Of a stretch of DNA of 64,000 nt, positions 14,317 through 22,729 are shown piece after piece. The notes below the pieces were generated by a model, which saw only the letters and a program-made list of their open reading frames with translations, was not told the origin of the DNA and made no database searches. A program made the position numbers and the translations under genes. Positions within the stretch are counted from its first letter, which is position 1. Every line of letters starts with the position of its first letter. Source of the DNA: Fen-549 sp050011315 (lineage in GTDB: Bacteria > Actinomycetota > Thermoleophilia > Gaiellales > Gaiellaceae); the NCBI GenBank assembly GCA_050011315.1, contig JBEKJI010000001.1:186001-250000 (forward strand), given 5' to 3'.

Positions 14317-16034
14317 CGACGGCCGCCACGGCGCGGAGGAGGCGCCCCGGCCGGCCGCAGCTCGACCTTGCCCGAGTGGCGCTCGATCCGCTCCACCTGC
14401 ACCTCGGTAGCGTCGCCGAGCCGGTGGCGGCCGCCGCGCCGTCCCTCCAGCGCCGTCCCGAGCGAATCGAGCTGGAAGTAGTCGCCCACGAGCCGGCGCG
14501 CGGGCAGGAAGCCCTCGAAGACCTCGCCGAAGCGCACGAACAGACCCGAGTCGATCAAGCCGATGATCTCGCCCGTGAAGCGCTCGTCGTGTCCTTCGAC
14601 GAGCTGGCGCCGATCGAGCAGCCAGGCGAGACAGATCTCGTCGGCGCGAAACTCGACCTCGGCCGCCTCGCGCTCGACCGCCGAGCAGTGCTCGGCCAGG
14701 ACTTCGAGATCGCGGGGAAGCACGTCGTCGCCGAGACCGAGCTCGCTCAGCAAAGCCCGGTGGCAGACGAGATCGGGATAGCGGCGGATGGGGGAGGTGA
14801 AGTGGCAGTAGGCGCGGCTGGCGAGACCGGAGTGGCCGAGGTTGCGAACGTCGTAGCAGGCTCGCTTGAGCGCACGCAGGACGAGCGCCGGAAAGGCCTC
14901 CCGGCCGCGGCCCGAGCGGGAGACGTACTCGCTCACGCTACCTGCGATGCTCGCGGCGAGCTTCTCGGCCTCTTCCGGCGTGAGCGAGCCCTCCTCCGGC
15001 GCCGGCGGCGTGGGCACCTCGAGCGCGGTCAGCTTGGCGACGAGAGACAGGAGCGACTGCGGGTCGGGGCGCTCGTGGACGCGGAAGAGCGCCTCCCTCC
15101 CCCGCTCCGCGAGTAGTCCGGCCACGGCCTCGTTGGCGAGGATCATCAGGTCCTCGATCAGGGCGTGCGCCCGCGGCTCGGTCTGGAAGCGGGCGCTCGC
15201 AACTCCACCCTCGCCGTCGAAGGCGAACTCCAGCTCGGGGCGCTCGATGCGCAGGGCGCCGCGGGCGAAGCGCCGGCGCCTGAGCCCGGACGAGACCCGG
15301 TCGGCGAGCGCCAAGGCGGCCGCTAGCTCGGGCGCCGCCTGCTCGTCTCCGCTCAGGATCCGCTCGACCTGCCCGTAGGCCAGGCGCGCGCCCGAGCGGA
15401 TCAGCGAGCGGTAGAAGCGCGGCTCGCCGCGGCCGAGCTCCCCGTCGAGCAGAACCTCGGTCGTGACGCAGAGCCGGTCCTGGTGCGGTCGCAGCGAGCA
15501 GGCGTCCTCGGAGAGCTCGGGCGGAAGCATCGGCGCCACGTTCCCGGGCACGTAGGTCGAGAAGGCGCGCTCGGCGGCGCCGTGGTCGAGTGGGACGCCG
15601 CTTTGGAGATAGGCCGAGACGTCGGCGATGTGGACGAAGACGCGCACTCCTCCCTCCTCCTCGCGTACGGAGATCGCGTCGTCGAAGTCCTCGGCCGTCT
15701 CGGGGTCGATGGTGAAGGTGAGGAGATCGCGCAGGTCGACCCGATCTTCGAGCGAGGGCGTCGGGCGCTCGTAGGGCTCGAAGCGGCGGCGGCGCCCGCT
15801 CTCGACCAGCAGTCCTTCGAGCACGGTCTCGATCCGCGAGGCGCGTCCGAGCACCCGCTCGACCCGCGAGCGCTTGCGGCCCGGCTGCACGACGACGAGA
15901 TCGCCCAGCTTGACCTGCGAGCGCGCCCGCTGCTCGAGTAGTAGCGGCAACCCGGGCGTGAAGTAGGGCTCGGCGTAGACGAGCTTGCCGCGCCGGGTTA
16001 CCTCCGCGACGACCAGTTCAGCGGCCGCGCGCAC
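14313..16034 (-). CDS. rnr: RNB-domain exoribonuclease (RNase II/R family)
   Basis: 573 residues from GTG 16034. An OB-like cold-shock domain at residues 30-90 precedes the RNB catalytic core: DLLTFTIDPETAEDFDDAIS with its Asp cluster, VHIADVSAYL, AFSTYVPGNVAPMLP, and YCHFTSPIRRYPDLVCHRAL. A C-terminal S1 domain (GEIIGLIDSGLFVRFGEVFE) ends in a basic tail (PPPRRGGRR). It degrades RNA 3' to 5' processively. It is shorter at the N-terminus than E. coli RNase R. Eleven bases separate it from ftsX; with smpB and tmRNA close by, a role in removing tmRNA-released messages is plausible. Confidence 0.92.
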   Translation of the reverse strand: MRAAAELVVAEVTRRGKLVYAEPYFTPGLPLLLEQRARSQVKLGDLVVVQPGRKRSRVERVLGRASRIETVLEGLLVESGRRRRFEPYERPTPSLEDRVDLRDLLTFTIDPETAEDFDDAISVREEEGGVRVFVHIADVSAYLQSGVPLDHGAAERAFSTYVPGNVAPMLPPELSEDACSLRPHQDRLCVTTEVLLDGELGRGEPRFYRSLIRSGARLAYGQVERILSGDEQAAPELAAALALADRVSSGLRRRRFARGALRIERPELEFAFDGEGGVASARFQTEPRAHALIEDLMILANEAVAGLLAERGREALFRVHERPDPQSLLSLVAKLTALEVPTPPAPEEGSLTPEEAEKLAASIAGSVSEYVSRSGRGREAFPALVLRALKRACYDVRNLGHSGLASRAYCHFTSPIRRYPDLVCHRALLSELGLGDDVLPRDLEVLAEHCSAVEREAAEVEFRADEICLAWLLDRRQLVEGHDERFTGEIIGLIDSGLFVRFGEVFEGFLPARRLVGDYFQLDSLGTALEGRRGGRHRLGDATEVQVERIERHSGKVELRPAGAPPPRRGGRR

Positions 16035-16045
16035 AGTAGCTCCGG

Positions 16046-16945
16046 TCAGACCTGTAGAAAGCGGCGCAGGGTGATTCCCGTGCCGAGGGCGCCGAGAACG
16101 ATCCCGATCAGGAGCATCAGGAATGAGGTCAGCGCGAACGGCCAGGCATGTACGTCGCTGCCGGCGTTGACGTCGAGATGGAGTGCCGGCATCGCCACGA
16201 CCTTGGCGATGGTGAGCAGGAAGACCGCCAGCAGCGCGCCGCCGAAGCTGCAGATCAGCCCCTCGATCAGGAACGGCCCGCGCACGAACCAGTTGGTCGC
16301 GCCGACCAGCTTCATCACCTCGATCTCACGCCGGCGCGAGAAGATCGAGAGGCGAATCGTGTTGGCGATCAAAGCGGTCGAGGCCACGAGCAGAATCACG
16401 ACCATGAGCAGGAAGGAGAACTCGATCACCTTGGCCACGCGCAGGACGCGCTTGGTCACCGGCGCGTTGTACTCCACTTTCTGCACGCCGGGAAGACTCG
16501 GACTGTTGAGCAGATTGGCGATCTTGGTCGCGTCCTCGCCGCGCTTCGGCGTGAGGTCATAGGCATCCGGAAGCGGGTTGACGACCAGGTTCTTGACCAG
16601 ATCGGGGTTCGAGATCTTCATCTTCCTCCACGCCTCTTCCTTGGAGACGTAGACGGCCTTCTTGATCAGGCCCTGCTGCGTGATCTGACTGATCCGGTTG
16701 AACGTGGCGACTTTGTCTTGCTGAGTTGCGGGCTTTCCGCAAGTCTCGGCCGCACAAAAGTAGACGTGAACGACGATCTCCTTCTTGGCGTGGTTGCTCC
16801 AGGAGACCATCCAGCTCCCCAGCGCGATGCAGACGCCGAGCAGGAACATGCCGATGAACACCGTCATGATCGCCGCCACGGTCGTGGAGAGGTTGGAGCG
16901 AATCGAGTGCAGCGCCTCGGAGAACAGCAGATGGAAGCGGCTCAT
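16046..16945 (-). CDS. ftsX: Cell division protein FtsX
   Basis: 299 residues. One membrane helix near residues 20-50 (TVAAIMTVFIGMFLLGVCIA), an extracellular domain of ~120 residues, then three helices with the FtsX/MacB-type core (LLMVVILLVASTALIANTIR, SRRREIEVMKLVGATNWFVR, FLMLLIGIVLGALGTG). With FtsE it forms an ABC-type complex that activates peptidoglycan hydrolases at the septum. The start ATG overlaps the ftsE stop by four bases. The extracellular loop has two Cys (FCAAETCG) that may form a disulfide. Confidence 0.95.
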   Translation of the reverse strand: MSRFHLLFSEALHSIRSNLSTTVAAIMTVFIGMFLLGVCIALGSWMVSWSNHAKKEIVVHVYFCAAETCGKPATQQDKVATFNRISQITQQGLIKKAVYVSKEEAWRKMKISNPDLVKNLVVNPLPDAYDLTPKRGEDATKIANLLNSPSLPGVQKVEYNAPVTKRVLRVAKVIEFSFLLMVVILLVASTALIANTIRLSIFSRRREIEVMKLVGATNWFVRGPFLIEGLICSFGGALLAVFLLTIAKVVAMPALHLDVNAGSDVHAWPFALTSFLMLLIGIVLGALGTGITLRRFLQV

Positions 16946-17724
16946 TCGGAGGAGTACCCTCCCCGGCGGGCGTCGCGGGAGATCTTGCCGTTCTCGAGCG
17001 CGATCACGCGGCGGCGCATCTTGTCGACCATCTCGCGGTCGTGCGTCACCATCAGGATCGTCGTGCCGGTGCGGTTGATCGAGTAGAGCAGCTGCATGAT
17101 CCCTACCGACGTGTCGGGGTCGAGGTTCCCGGTCGGCTCGTCGCAGACCAGAAGCGGCGGGTGATTGACGAAGGCGCGCGCGATCGAGACGCGCTGCTGC
17201 TCACCGCCGGAGAGCTGATCGGGAAGCGAGTCCATCTTGTCGACCAGCCCGACCAGCCCGAGCACTTCCGGCACCTTGCGACGGATGTTCTGGTTGCTGT
17301 CGCCCTGGACCTTGAGCGCGTAGGCGACGTTCTCGGCCGCGGAGCGGTTGGGGAGCAGCTTGAAGTCCTGGAAGACGCAGCCGACGTTGCGCCGTAGTAG
17401 TGAGACACGCGAATGGCGCAGGCGCGAGATGTCGCGGCCGCCGACGATGATCTTGCCCCGGGTGGGCTCCATCTCCTTGAGCAGGAGACGAATCAGCGTC
17501 GACTTGCCCGAGCCCGAGGCGCCGACGACGAAGACGAACTCGCCCTTGTCGATCTGGAAGGAGACGTCGTTCAGGGCGACCACATGCGGTTCGTAGATCT
17601 TGGTCACGTCCTCGAAGACGATCATCGAGCCGGCGCTCGCAAGCGGTGAGGCGCCGGCCGCGCCGGGCGCAGGGAGACCGCTCAGGTTCTGTATGTCGAG
17701 ATCCACGTCCTGTGCCGGAGTCAT
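16942..17724 (-). CDS. ftsE: Cell division ATP-binding protein FtsE
   Basis: ABC ATPase with Walker A (GASGSGKST), Q-loop (GCVFQDFKLLPN), signature LSGGEQQRVSIARAF, Walker B LLVCDEPTGNLD and H-loop VTHDRE. Standard FtsE begins MIVFEDVTKIY at 17625; an in-frame ATG at 17724 adds 33 residues (TPAQDVDLDIQNL...), chosen here tentatively because neither start has a good ribosome binding site. A still longer frame to 17874 would run into a palindromic element and is rejected. It couples ATP hydrolysis to FtsX. Downstream genes ftsX and rnr are tightly packed. Confidence 0.93.
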   Translation of the reverse strand: MTPAQDVDLDIQNLSGLPAPGAAGASPLASAGSMIVFEDVTKIYEPHVVALNDVSFQIDKGEFVFVVGASGSGKSTLIRLLLKEMEPTRGKIIVGGRDISRLRHSRVSLLRRNVGCVFQDFKLLPNRSAAENVAYALKVQGDSNQNIRRKVPEVLGLVGLVDKMDSLPDQLSGGEQQRVSIARAFVNHPPLLVCDEPTGNLDPDTSVGIMQLLYSINRTGTTILMVTHDREMVDKMRRRVIALENGKISRDARRGGYSSE

Positions 17725-17821
17725 AGCGACGGCGTTAGTAACCGCAGCCGGTCGAGGTCGATGAGAGAGTCTAGCCGAGTGCCCGGTCGCCGGACCGGAG
17801 AACCGTTCGCGCCGCCGATCG

Positions 17822-17916
17822 AGAAGTTTCACTTTCGTTACCGCTTCGACTTGACGCCTCCCGGTGTCAGACACCGGTTGGTGTCAAGAGGTGTTTGTAA
17901 CGAAAGTGGAACTTTT
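17822..17916. repeat. 95-bp palindromic element between prfB and ftsE
   Basis: Arms of 20 bp (AGAAGTTTCACTTTCGTTAC against GTAACGAAAGTGGAACTTTT) with few mismatches, a second pair TTGACGCC/GGTGTCAA, and a perfect central palindrome CCGGTGTCAGACACCGG at 17861-17877. It looks like a MITE or REP-type element, or an elaborate prfB terminator. Confidence 0.75.
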
Positions 17917-17962
17917 GTTCCGGAGCGCGAAGTCTGCTCCGGCGATCTTCGCTGCGCCGTTC

Positions 17963-19067
17963 CTAGACGACCTTTCCGGCCGCCTTGGCGAGCAGGAAGG
18001 CACGCACGAAACCGTCGAGGTCGCCGTCGAGCACGCCCTGCGTGTTGCCCATCTCGAACTCGGTGCGGTGGTCCTTGACCAGCTGGTAGGGATGCAGGAC
18101 GTAGCTGCGGATCTGGCTGCCGAAACCGATGTCCTGCGCCGCCCCCCGTTCCCGCGCGATTTCGGCCTCTCGCTTCTCCTCCTCGAGCTCGACCAGGCGC
18201 GAGCGCAGCATCCGCATGGCCGTCTGCTTGTTGGAGCTCTGCGAGCGTTCGTTCTGGCACTGAACGACAACGCCGGTCGGCAGGTGCGTGATGCGTACCG
18301 CCGAGTCGGTCTTGTTGACGTGCTGGCCGCCGGCGCCCGAGGCGCGGTAGGTGTCGACGCGGATTTCCTCTTCGTCGATCTCGATCGCCGCCGAGTCGGG
18401 CAGGAGCGGGCTGACGATCACCTCGGCGAAGGAGGTGTGGCGACGGTGGGCGGAGTCGAAGGGCGACAGGCGCACGAGCCGGTGCACTCCTCGCTCGGCC
18501 TTGAGGATGCCATAGGCGTTCTCGCCCTTGACCGTGAAGGTGGAGGACTTGATCCCCGCTTCCTCGCCCGGGCTGGCCTCGATCATCTCGGTTGTGAAGC
18601 GGCGCTGGTCGGTCCAGCGCAGATACATGCGTATAAGCATCTCGGCCCAGTCCTGGGCGTCGGTGCCGCCGGTGCCGGCATGAACCGTTACGAGCGCGTC
18701 GCCGGAGTCGTACTGACCGCTGAAAAGCGCGTCCTCCTGCAGGCGCTCCAGCTCCCCCCGGAGCGGGGCGATGGCCTCGGCGATCTCGTCCTCCATCTCG
18801 CCGTCGAGGGCGAGCAGGTCGCGGGCGTCCTCGTACTCGCGCGTCAGGCGCTCGTAGCGGTCGAGTCGTTTGGTCAGGCGCGACTGTTCGGCCGAGACCG
18901 ACGCGGCTCGCTGCTGGTCGTCCCAGAAACCGGGCGCGCCCATCTCCTTCTCGAGCGCGGCGGTACGTTCCCTCAGCTTGTCGGGGTCAAAGGTAATCAC
19001 GGACCCAAGCAAGCTGGTCCCTGATCTCCTCGAGTTGCTGCTGTACCGGTACGCGTTCGTCGTTCAT
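17963..19067 (-). CDS. prfB: Peptide chain release factor 2, with programmed +1 frameshift
   Basis: The gene starts at ATG 19067 (MNDERVPVQQQLEEIRDQLA), reads 26 codons, then meets TGA at 18987-18989 in the context CTT TGA C. A +1 slip gives ...VRDYL-DPDKLRERTAALE and continues to 17963. Family motifs follow: GAGGQHVNKTDSAVRITH with the catalytic GGQ, and SPF (RLSPFDSAHRRHTSF) for UGA/UAA recognition. RF2 terminates at UAA and UGA; low RF2 favours the frameshift, giving autoregulation. ftsE follows after the palindromic element. Confidence 0.96.
18986..18992 (-). promoter_or_regulatory. prfB autoregulatory +1 frameshift site
   Basis: CTT TGA C on the minus strand, the classical prfB recoding heptamer. 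Tandem AGG-like bases upstream (GAGGAGATCAGGG) could supply the internal Shine-Dalgarno stimulus, although the closest lies farther away than in E. coli. Confidence 0.9.
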
Positions 19068-19106
19068 CGTTCCCGATGCTAGCTGAGCCGTCAGCCGAAA
19101 CCGGGA

Positions 19107-19535
19107 TCAGCCCTTACGAACCACGCTCAGAAGCTTGCCCAACCGCGTCTGCTCGGCGGGCGACCAGTGCTTCGCGACGACCCACTCCGCGTCTTCCTGC
19201 GCCGTCGGCAGCGTCTGCTCGAGGAGCTTCGCGCCCTCATCGGTGAGTACGACCAGGGCAAGACGGGCGTCGGCCGGGTTCGACTGGCGTGCGACGATCT
19301 TTCTCCGCTCGAGCGGGGCGAGCTGGCGCGCGACGCCCGAAGTGGTGATGCCGAGGCGACCCGCCAGCTCGACGCGCCGCATCCGCCCCTCGGGCGCGGC
19401 CTTCAGCTCGAGCAAGAGGGCGAGGTCGTTCAGGCCCAGGCCGTGAAGGGCGCCCAGCGCGCCGTCGAGCTCCTTTACGACCAGCGTGCGCGCCAGCGCA
19501 AGATCGAGTACGAGAGACAGTTCCGATTCGCTCAT
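19107..19535 (-). CDS. MarR-family transcriptional regulator
   Basis: 142 residues. Winged-helix core: LNDLALLLELKAAPEGRMRR, VELAGRLGITTSGVARQLAPL recognition helix, then the wing (NPADARLALVVLTDEGAKLL) with the Asp-Ala-Arg signature of MarR proteins. A C-terminal dimerisation helix ends the protein. Such regulators usually repress efflux or stress genes and release DNA on binding phenolic ligands or on oxidation; no cysteines are present here. It is downstream of the TetR-MFS pair on the same strand and may control that pump. Its own promoter region is AT-rich (19536-19560). Confidence 0.88.
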   Translation of the reverse strand: MSESELSLVLDLALARTLVVKELDGALGALHGLGLNDLALLLELKAAPEGRMRRVELAGRLGITTSGVARQLAPLERRKIVARQSNPADARLALVVLTDEGAKLLEQTLPTAQEDAEWVVAKHWSPAEQTRLGKLLSVVRKG

Positions 19536-19593
19536 ATCGTGACTATATCATTTACTGCTCAATGACTTGTGCACGTGCTCTTCGCCACTGAGA

Positions 19594-20166
19594 TCAGGCG
19601 CCGGATCGGGGCGCGGCCGCCCCTTGAAGGAATACGGAGACGGCCATCGCGCTCGCCTCCTCGATCCCGAGCCCCTCGTCGAGCGCCCGGCGCAGCCCGG
19701 CGAGGATCAGGCCGCCGAACATCTCTCCCAGCAGCTCGAGCCCGATATCGGCGCGCAGAGCTCCGCTCCGCTGCCCACGTTCGAGCAACTCGCGCACGCG
19801 ATCGCCCAGCACTTCCCGACCGCGCTCGAACTCTTCATGGCTCGGTTCGCGCAGTAGCACCGCGTAGCGCTCGCCGACGCTTCCGATCGCTCGTAAGACC
19901 CTCGCGATTCCTTCCTCGAACGGAACTTCGTCGAGCCGAGCGGCCTCGAGCCGTTCGTCGATCTCGGCCAGGGCGGCCTCCCAGAGCGCCGATACGAGCT
20001 GCTCGCGGGTCTTGAAGTAGCGGTAGAGAGTGGCACGCCCGAGCCCGGCCTCGAGCGCGACCTCTTTGATCGTCGCGGCCTGGCCCTGCCGTGCCAGCAC
20101 TCTTGCCGCTGCCTCGAGAATTGCGACCGCTGTTCGGTCCTGAAGCGATCGGGGCGATCGGGACAC
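19594..20166 (-). CDS. TetR-family transcriptional regulator
   Basis: 190 residues from GTG 20166, which follows AGAGGAGGAAGG directly; a longer frame to 20247 would overlap the pump gene. The N-terminal HTH is clear: AILEAAARVLARQGQAATIK, EVALEAGLGRATLYRYFKTR, EQLVSALW. The helical C-terminal ligand domain is typical (REPSHEEFERGREVLGDRV). It starts 10 bases after the MFS pump stop, so the two form an operon, and it most likely represses that pump. Confidence 0.9.
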   Translation of the reverse strand: MSRSPRSLQDRTAVAILEAAARVLARQGQAATIKEVALEAGLGRATLYRYFKTREQLVSALWEAALAEIDERLEAARLDEVPFEEGIARVLRAIGSVGERYAVLLREPSHEEFERGREVLGDRVRELLERGQRSGALRADIGLELLGEMFGGLILAGLRRALDEGLGIEEASAMAVSVFLQGAAAPRSGA

Positions 20167-20176
20167 CCTTCCTCCT

Positions 20177-21760
20177 CTAGGACCGCGGCTCGACCGCGTC
20201 GCTTTTACGAACGAGGAATGCGAGCAGAGCGGCGGCGAAGGCGACACAGGCAGCGACGACGAAGGCCACGTCGAGAGCGTAGGTGAAGGAGGAATAGGAC
20301 GCCTGCGCCACGACGGCGTCGAGCGCGAGCGGCATCTTGGGGCCGATCGGCGCGATTCCCTGCGCCACCGCGCCGTGGTTCTGCGCGATCAGCCGCGCGG
20401 TCGCCGAGGGCACTCCGTGCGCAAGCAGCTTGCCGAGGAAGGTGGCGGTGACGCGACCGGAGATGACGGCTCCGAGCACCGAGGTGCCGATCGCGCCTCC
20501 GACCTGAAGCGCGGTCTGCTGCAATCCACCCGCGACGCCGGCCATACGCACCGGCGCGTTGCCGAGGATCGTCTGCGTGGCGGCCGCCTGCACCAGCCCG
20601 AGCGCCAGGCCGATCACGAGCAGCCAGGGCCAGATGTCGCCGTAGTCGGTGTGCCAGGCGAGCTTCGAGAGACCGAGCATGCCGGCCCCGAGCAAGGCCA
20701 TCCCGCTCACCAGAGGAAAGCGCGGCCCCAGACGCGCGCTCAACACCCCGCCGAGCGGCGCCGCGAAGACGAGCGTGGCGGTTAGAGGCAGCGTCCGAAC
20801 GCCCGTCTCGACCGGCGAGTAACCGCGCACTCGTTGCAGGTAGAGCGAAAGGAAGAAGACAACGCCGAAGAGCGCGAACGCGAGCAGGAGCATCAGAACG
20901 ACCCCGACGCTGAGCGAGAGCTTGCGGAAGAGCCGGAGCGGCAGTAGGGGGTACGTGGCCTCGCGCTCGCGCAAGGCGAACAGGAAGAAGCCGGCCGCCG
21001 AGGCCGCGAGCGAGGAAACAACGACCACGTCGCCCCAGCCGAGAGTCTGGCTCTTGATGATTCCCCACACGAGCGCAAACAGCGACGCACACAGCACCGC
21101 CATTCCGGTCAGGTCGAAACGCTCTTCTGCGGCCTTCTCGTCACGCGACTCGGCGATCACCCAGCCGCCGACGGAGACGGCAACGATTGCCACCGGCACG
21201 TTGAGGAAAAAGACCCAGCGCCAGCTCGCATGCTCGACCACGAGCCCGGCGACAATCGGGCCCGAGGCGACCGCGGCCATCGACACGCCCGCCCAGATGC
21301 CGATCGCCTGCTGTAGAAGCCGCTCGGGGAAGGAGGCGCGAATGATCGCGAGCGTCGATGGCATCAGTAGAGCTCCCGCAAAACCCTGCACCGTCCTGAA
21401 GGCGATCAGCGCCCCGATCGAAGGCGCAAAGCCACAGGCCGCCGAGGCAAGTGCGAAGCCGACAACTCCGGTTAGAAACACACGCTTGCGCCCGAAGCGG
21501 TCACCCGCCTTTCCCGCGCTGATGATCAGAACGGCAACGGCGAGCAGATAGGCGTTGGTCACCCATTGCAGACCCGAAAGCGAGGCATGCAAATCGTGGC
21601 CGATCGCGGGGTTGGCGATCGCGACCACGGTGGCGTCGAGCATTACCATCATCAGCCCGAGCGAGACGGCCAGGAGCGCCAGCCACGGATGGCCGTGACC
21701 GCGGCGCTTGGGTACGAAGGCAGCGTCTCCGGAGGCGGAGTCTGGAGAGTTCTGAGCCAT
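20177..21760 (-). CDS. MFS drug efflux pump, DHA2/EmrB-QacA type
   Basis: 527 residues from ATG 21760 (MAQNSPDSASGD); the frame extends upstream but is the antisense of the SDR gene there. Motif A (AGKAGDRFGRKRVFLTG) follows TM2, motif C-like GWRW-equivalent ASWRWVFFLNVPVAIVAV closes TM5, and LDATVVAIANPAI in TM1 is typical of the 14-TM DHA2 family. It exports drugs or toxic compounds with proton antiport. It is cotranscribed with the TetR gene and divergent from the SDR. Confidence 0.92.
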   Translation of the reverse strand: MAQNSPDSASGDAAFVPKRRGHGHPWLALLAVSLGLMMVMLDATVVAIANPAIGHDLHASLSGLQWVTNAYLLAVAVLIISAGKAGDRFGRKRVFLTGVVGFALASAACGFAPSIGALIAFRTVQGFAGALLMPSTLAIIRASFPERLLQQAIGIWAGVSMAAVASGPIVAGLVVEHASWRWVFFLNVPVAIVAVSVGGWVIAESRDEKAAEERFDLTGMAVLCASLFALVWGIIKSQTLGWGDVVVVSSLAASAAGFFLFALREREATYPLLPLRLFRKLSLSVGVVLMLLLAFALFGVVFFLSLYLQRVRGYSPVETGVRTLPLTATLVFAAPLGGVLSARLGPRFPLVSGMALLGAGMLGLSKLAWHTDYGDIWPWLLVIGLALGLVQAAATQTILGNAPVRMAGVAGGLQQTALQVGGAIGTSVLGAVISGRVTATFLGKLLAHGVPSATARLIAQNHGAVAQGIAPIGPKMPLALDAVVAQASYSSFTYALDVAFVVAACVAFAAALLAFLVRKSDAVEPRS

Positions 21761-21818
21761 AGCTATATCGATATGATACGCGATTGTCTCAGTTTGAAAA
21801 GAGGCGAGCGGTTGCGAT
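21761..21818. promoter_or_regulatory. Divergent promoter region of the pump and SDR
   Basis: AT-rich with near-palindrome TATATCGATATGATA (21765-21779) immediately before the pump start; a reasonable operator for the TetR or MarR protein, not proven. Confidence 0.35.
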
Positions 21819-22562
21819 TTGGGTAAGAAGACCTCGATGAACGAACACGCGAAGAGCGCTGTTGTCCTGGGCGCGCGCAACCTCGGTGGCGCGATCGTCG
21901 CGCGGTTGCTGGCGGAAGGCTGGCGCGTCGCCGGAGTGGCGCGGAGCGAGGACACGCTGGCTCTCCTCGAAGCGCAGCGTGCGCTCGCGCTTCGCGCCGA
22001 CGCCTCCGACCCCGGCCAACTCGCCGAGGCGCTGGCGACGGCGCGTGAGAAGCAGGGCGGTCTCGACCTCGTCATCAACGCGGTCACCGCCGCCCGCCCA
22101 TCCCCGGGTAGTCCCTTCGGAGGCGGCTCGATCGCCGAGGCCGATCTCGACTCCTTCCGCGGCTGGGCGGTTGCGGTCGCCGAGCAGGCGTTCGTCTTCC
22201 TCTCGGAGGGGGCCCGCGCCCTGCAGGCGAACGGACGAGGCGGCTGCCTGATCCAGATCACGGGCGGCTCGAGCCGTCGCGGTATGCCCGGCCGGGGCGC
22301 CTGGGCGGCCGGCGCCTTCGCCACCCGAGCGCTCGTGCAGGCCGCGGCGCAGGAGCTGCGCAGTGAGGGCATCCACGTGGCGCTCCTGATCGTCGATGCG
22401 ACGATCGCGTCGCCGAAGACCGCAGCCTGGAACCTGCCCCCGGAGCAAACCGCCGACATGGACGAGATCGCCGCCGCGGTCTCCTATCTCGCCGGTCAGA
22501 GCCCGCGCGACTTCACGCACGAGCTCGTTCTCACGCCCGCAGGCGACACCTGGGTTCCGTAA
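21819..22562 (+). CDS. Short-chain dehydrogenase/reductase family protein
   Basis: About 247 residues (TTG 21819; ATG 21837 is an alternative). The nucleotide-binding loop is GARNLGGAIVARLL, a variant of TGxxxGxG. The NNAG position reads VINAVTAARP and the active-site region lacks the classical YxxxK (GMPGRGAWAAGAFATRALVQ), so catalytic activity is uncertain; it may be an atypical SDR. The end, HELVLTPAGDTWVP, is the usual SDR C-terminus. It is divergent from the MFS pump. Its 3' third is duplicated at 23912-24167. Confidence 0.82.
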   Translation: MGKKTSMNEHAKSAVVLGARNLGGAIVARLLAEGWRVAGVARSEDTLALLEAQRALALRADASDPGQLAEALATAREKQGGLDLVINAVTAARPSPGSPFGGGSIAEADLDSFRGWAVAVAEQAFVFLSEGARALQANGRGGCLIQITGGSSRRGMPGRGAWAAGAFATRALVQAAAQELRSEGIHVALLIVDATIASPKTAAWNLPPEQTADMDEIAAAVSYLAGQSPRDFTHELVLTPAGDTWVP

Positions 22563-22729
22563 GCGCGCCCGAGCCGGACGGAATCGAAATTCGCGCGAGA
22601 GCGAATTAGCTCTCATGCCGGCGCCCCACTCGCCGATGAAAAGCGAGTGTTTCTTGGAAAACCAGCGTTTATCGTCGCCAAACCGCAGACAAGGTTCATG
22701 CGTCTCAATGGAATGAAAGGGTGTTACGC

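Noticed and set aside
17724..17874. Extended 310-residue FtsE N-terminus
   Set aside because: The extra sequence begins within the palindromic element, has no ribosome site and is not FtsE-like.
20167..20247. Longer TetR start at 20247
   Set aside because: It overlaps the end of the pump gene, while GTG 20166 has a strong ribosome binding site.
21761..22459. 760-residue version of the MFS pump
   Set aside because: The N-terminal part is antisense to the SDR gene; membrane pump homology starts after ATG 21760.
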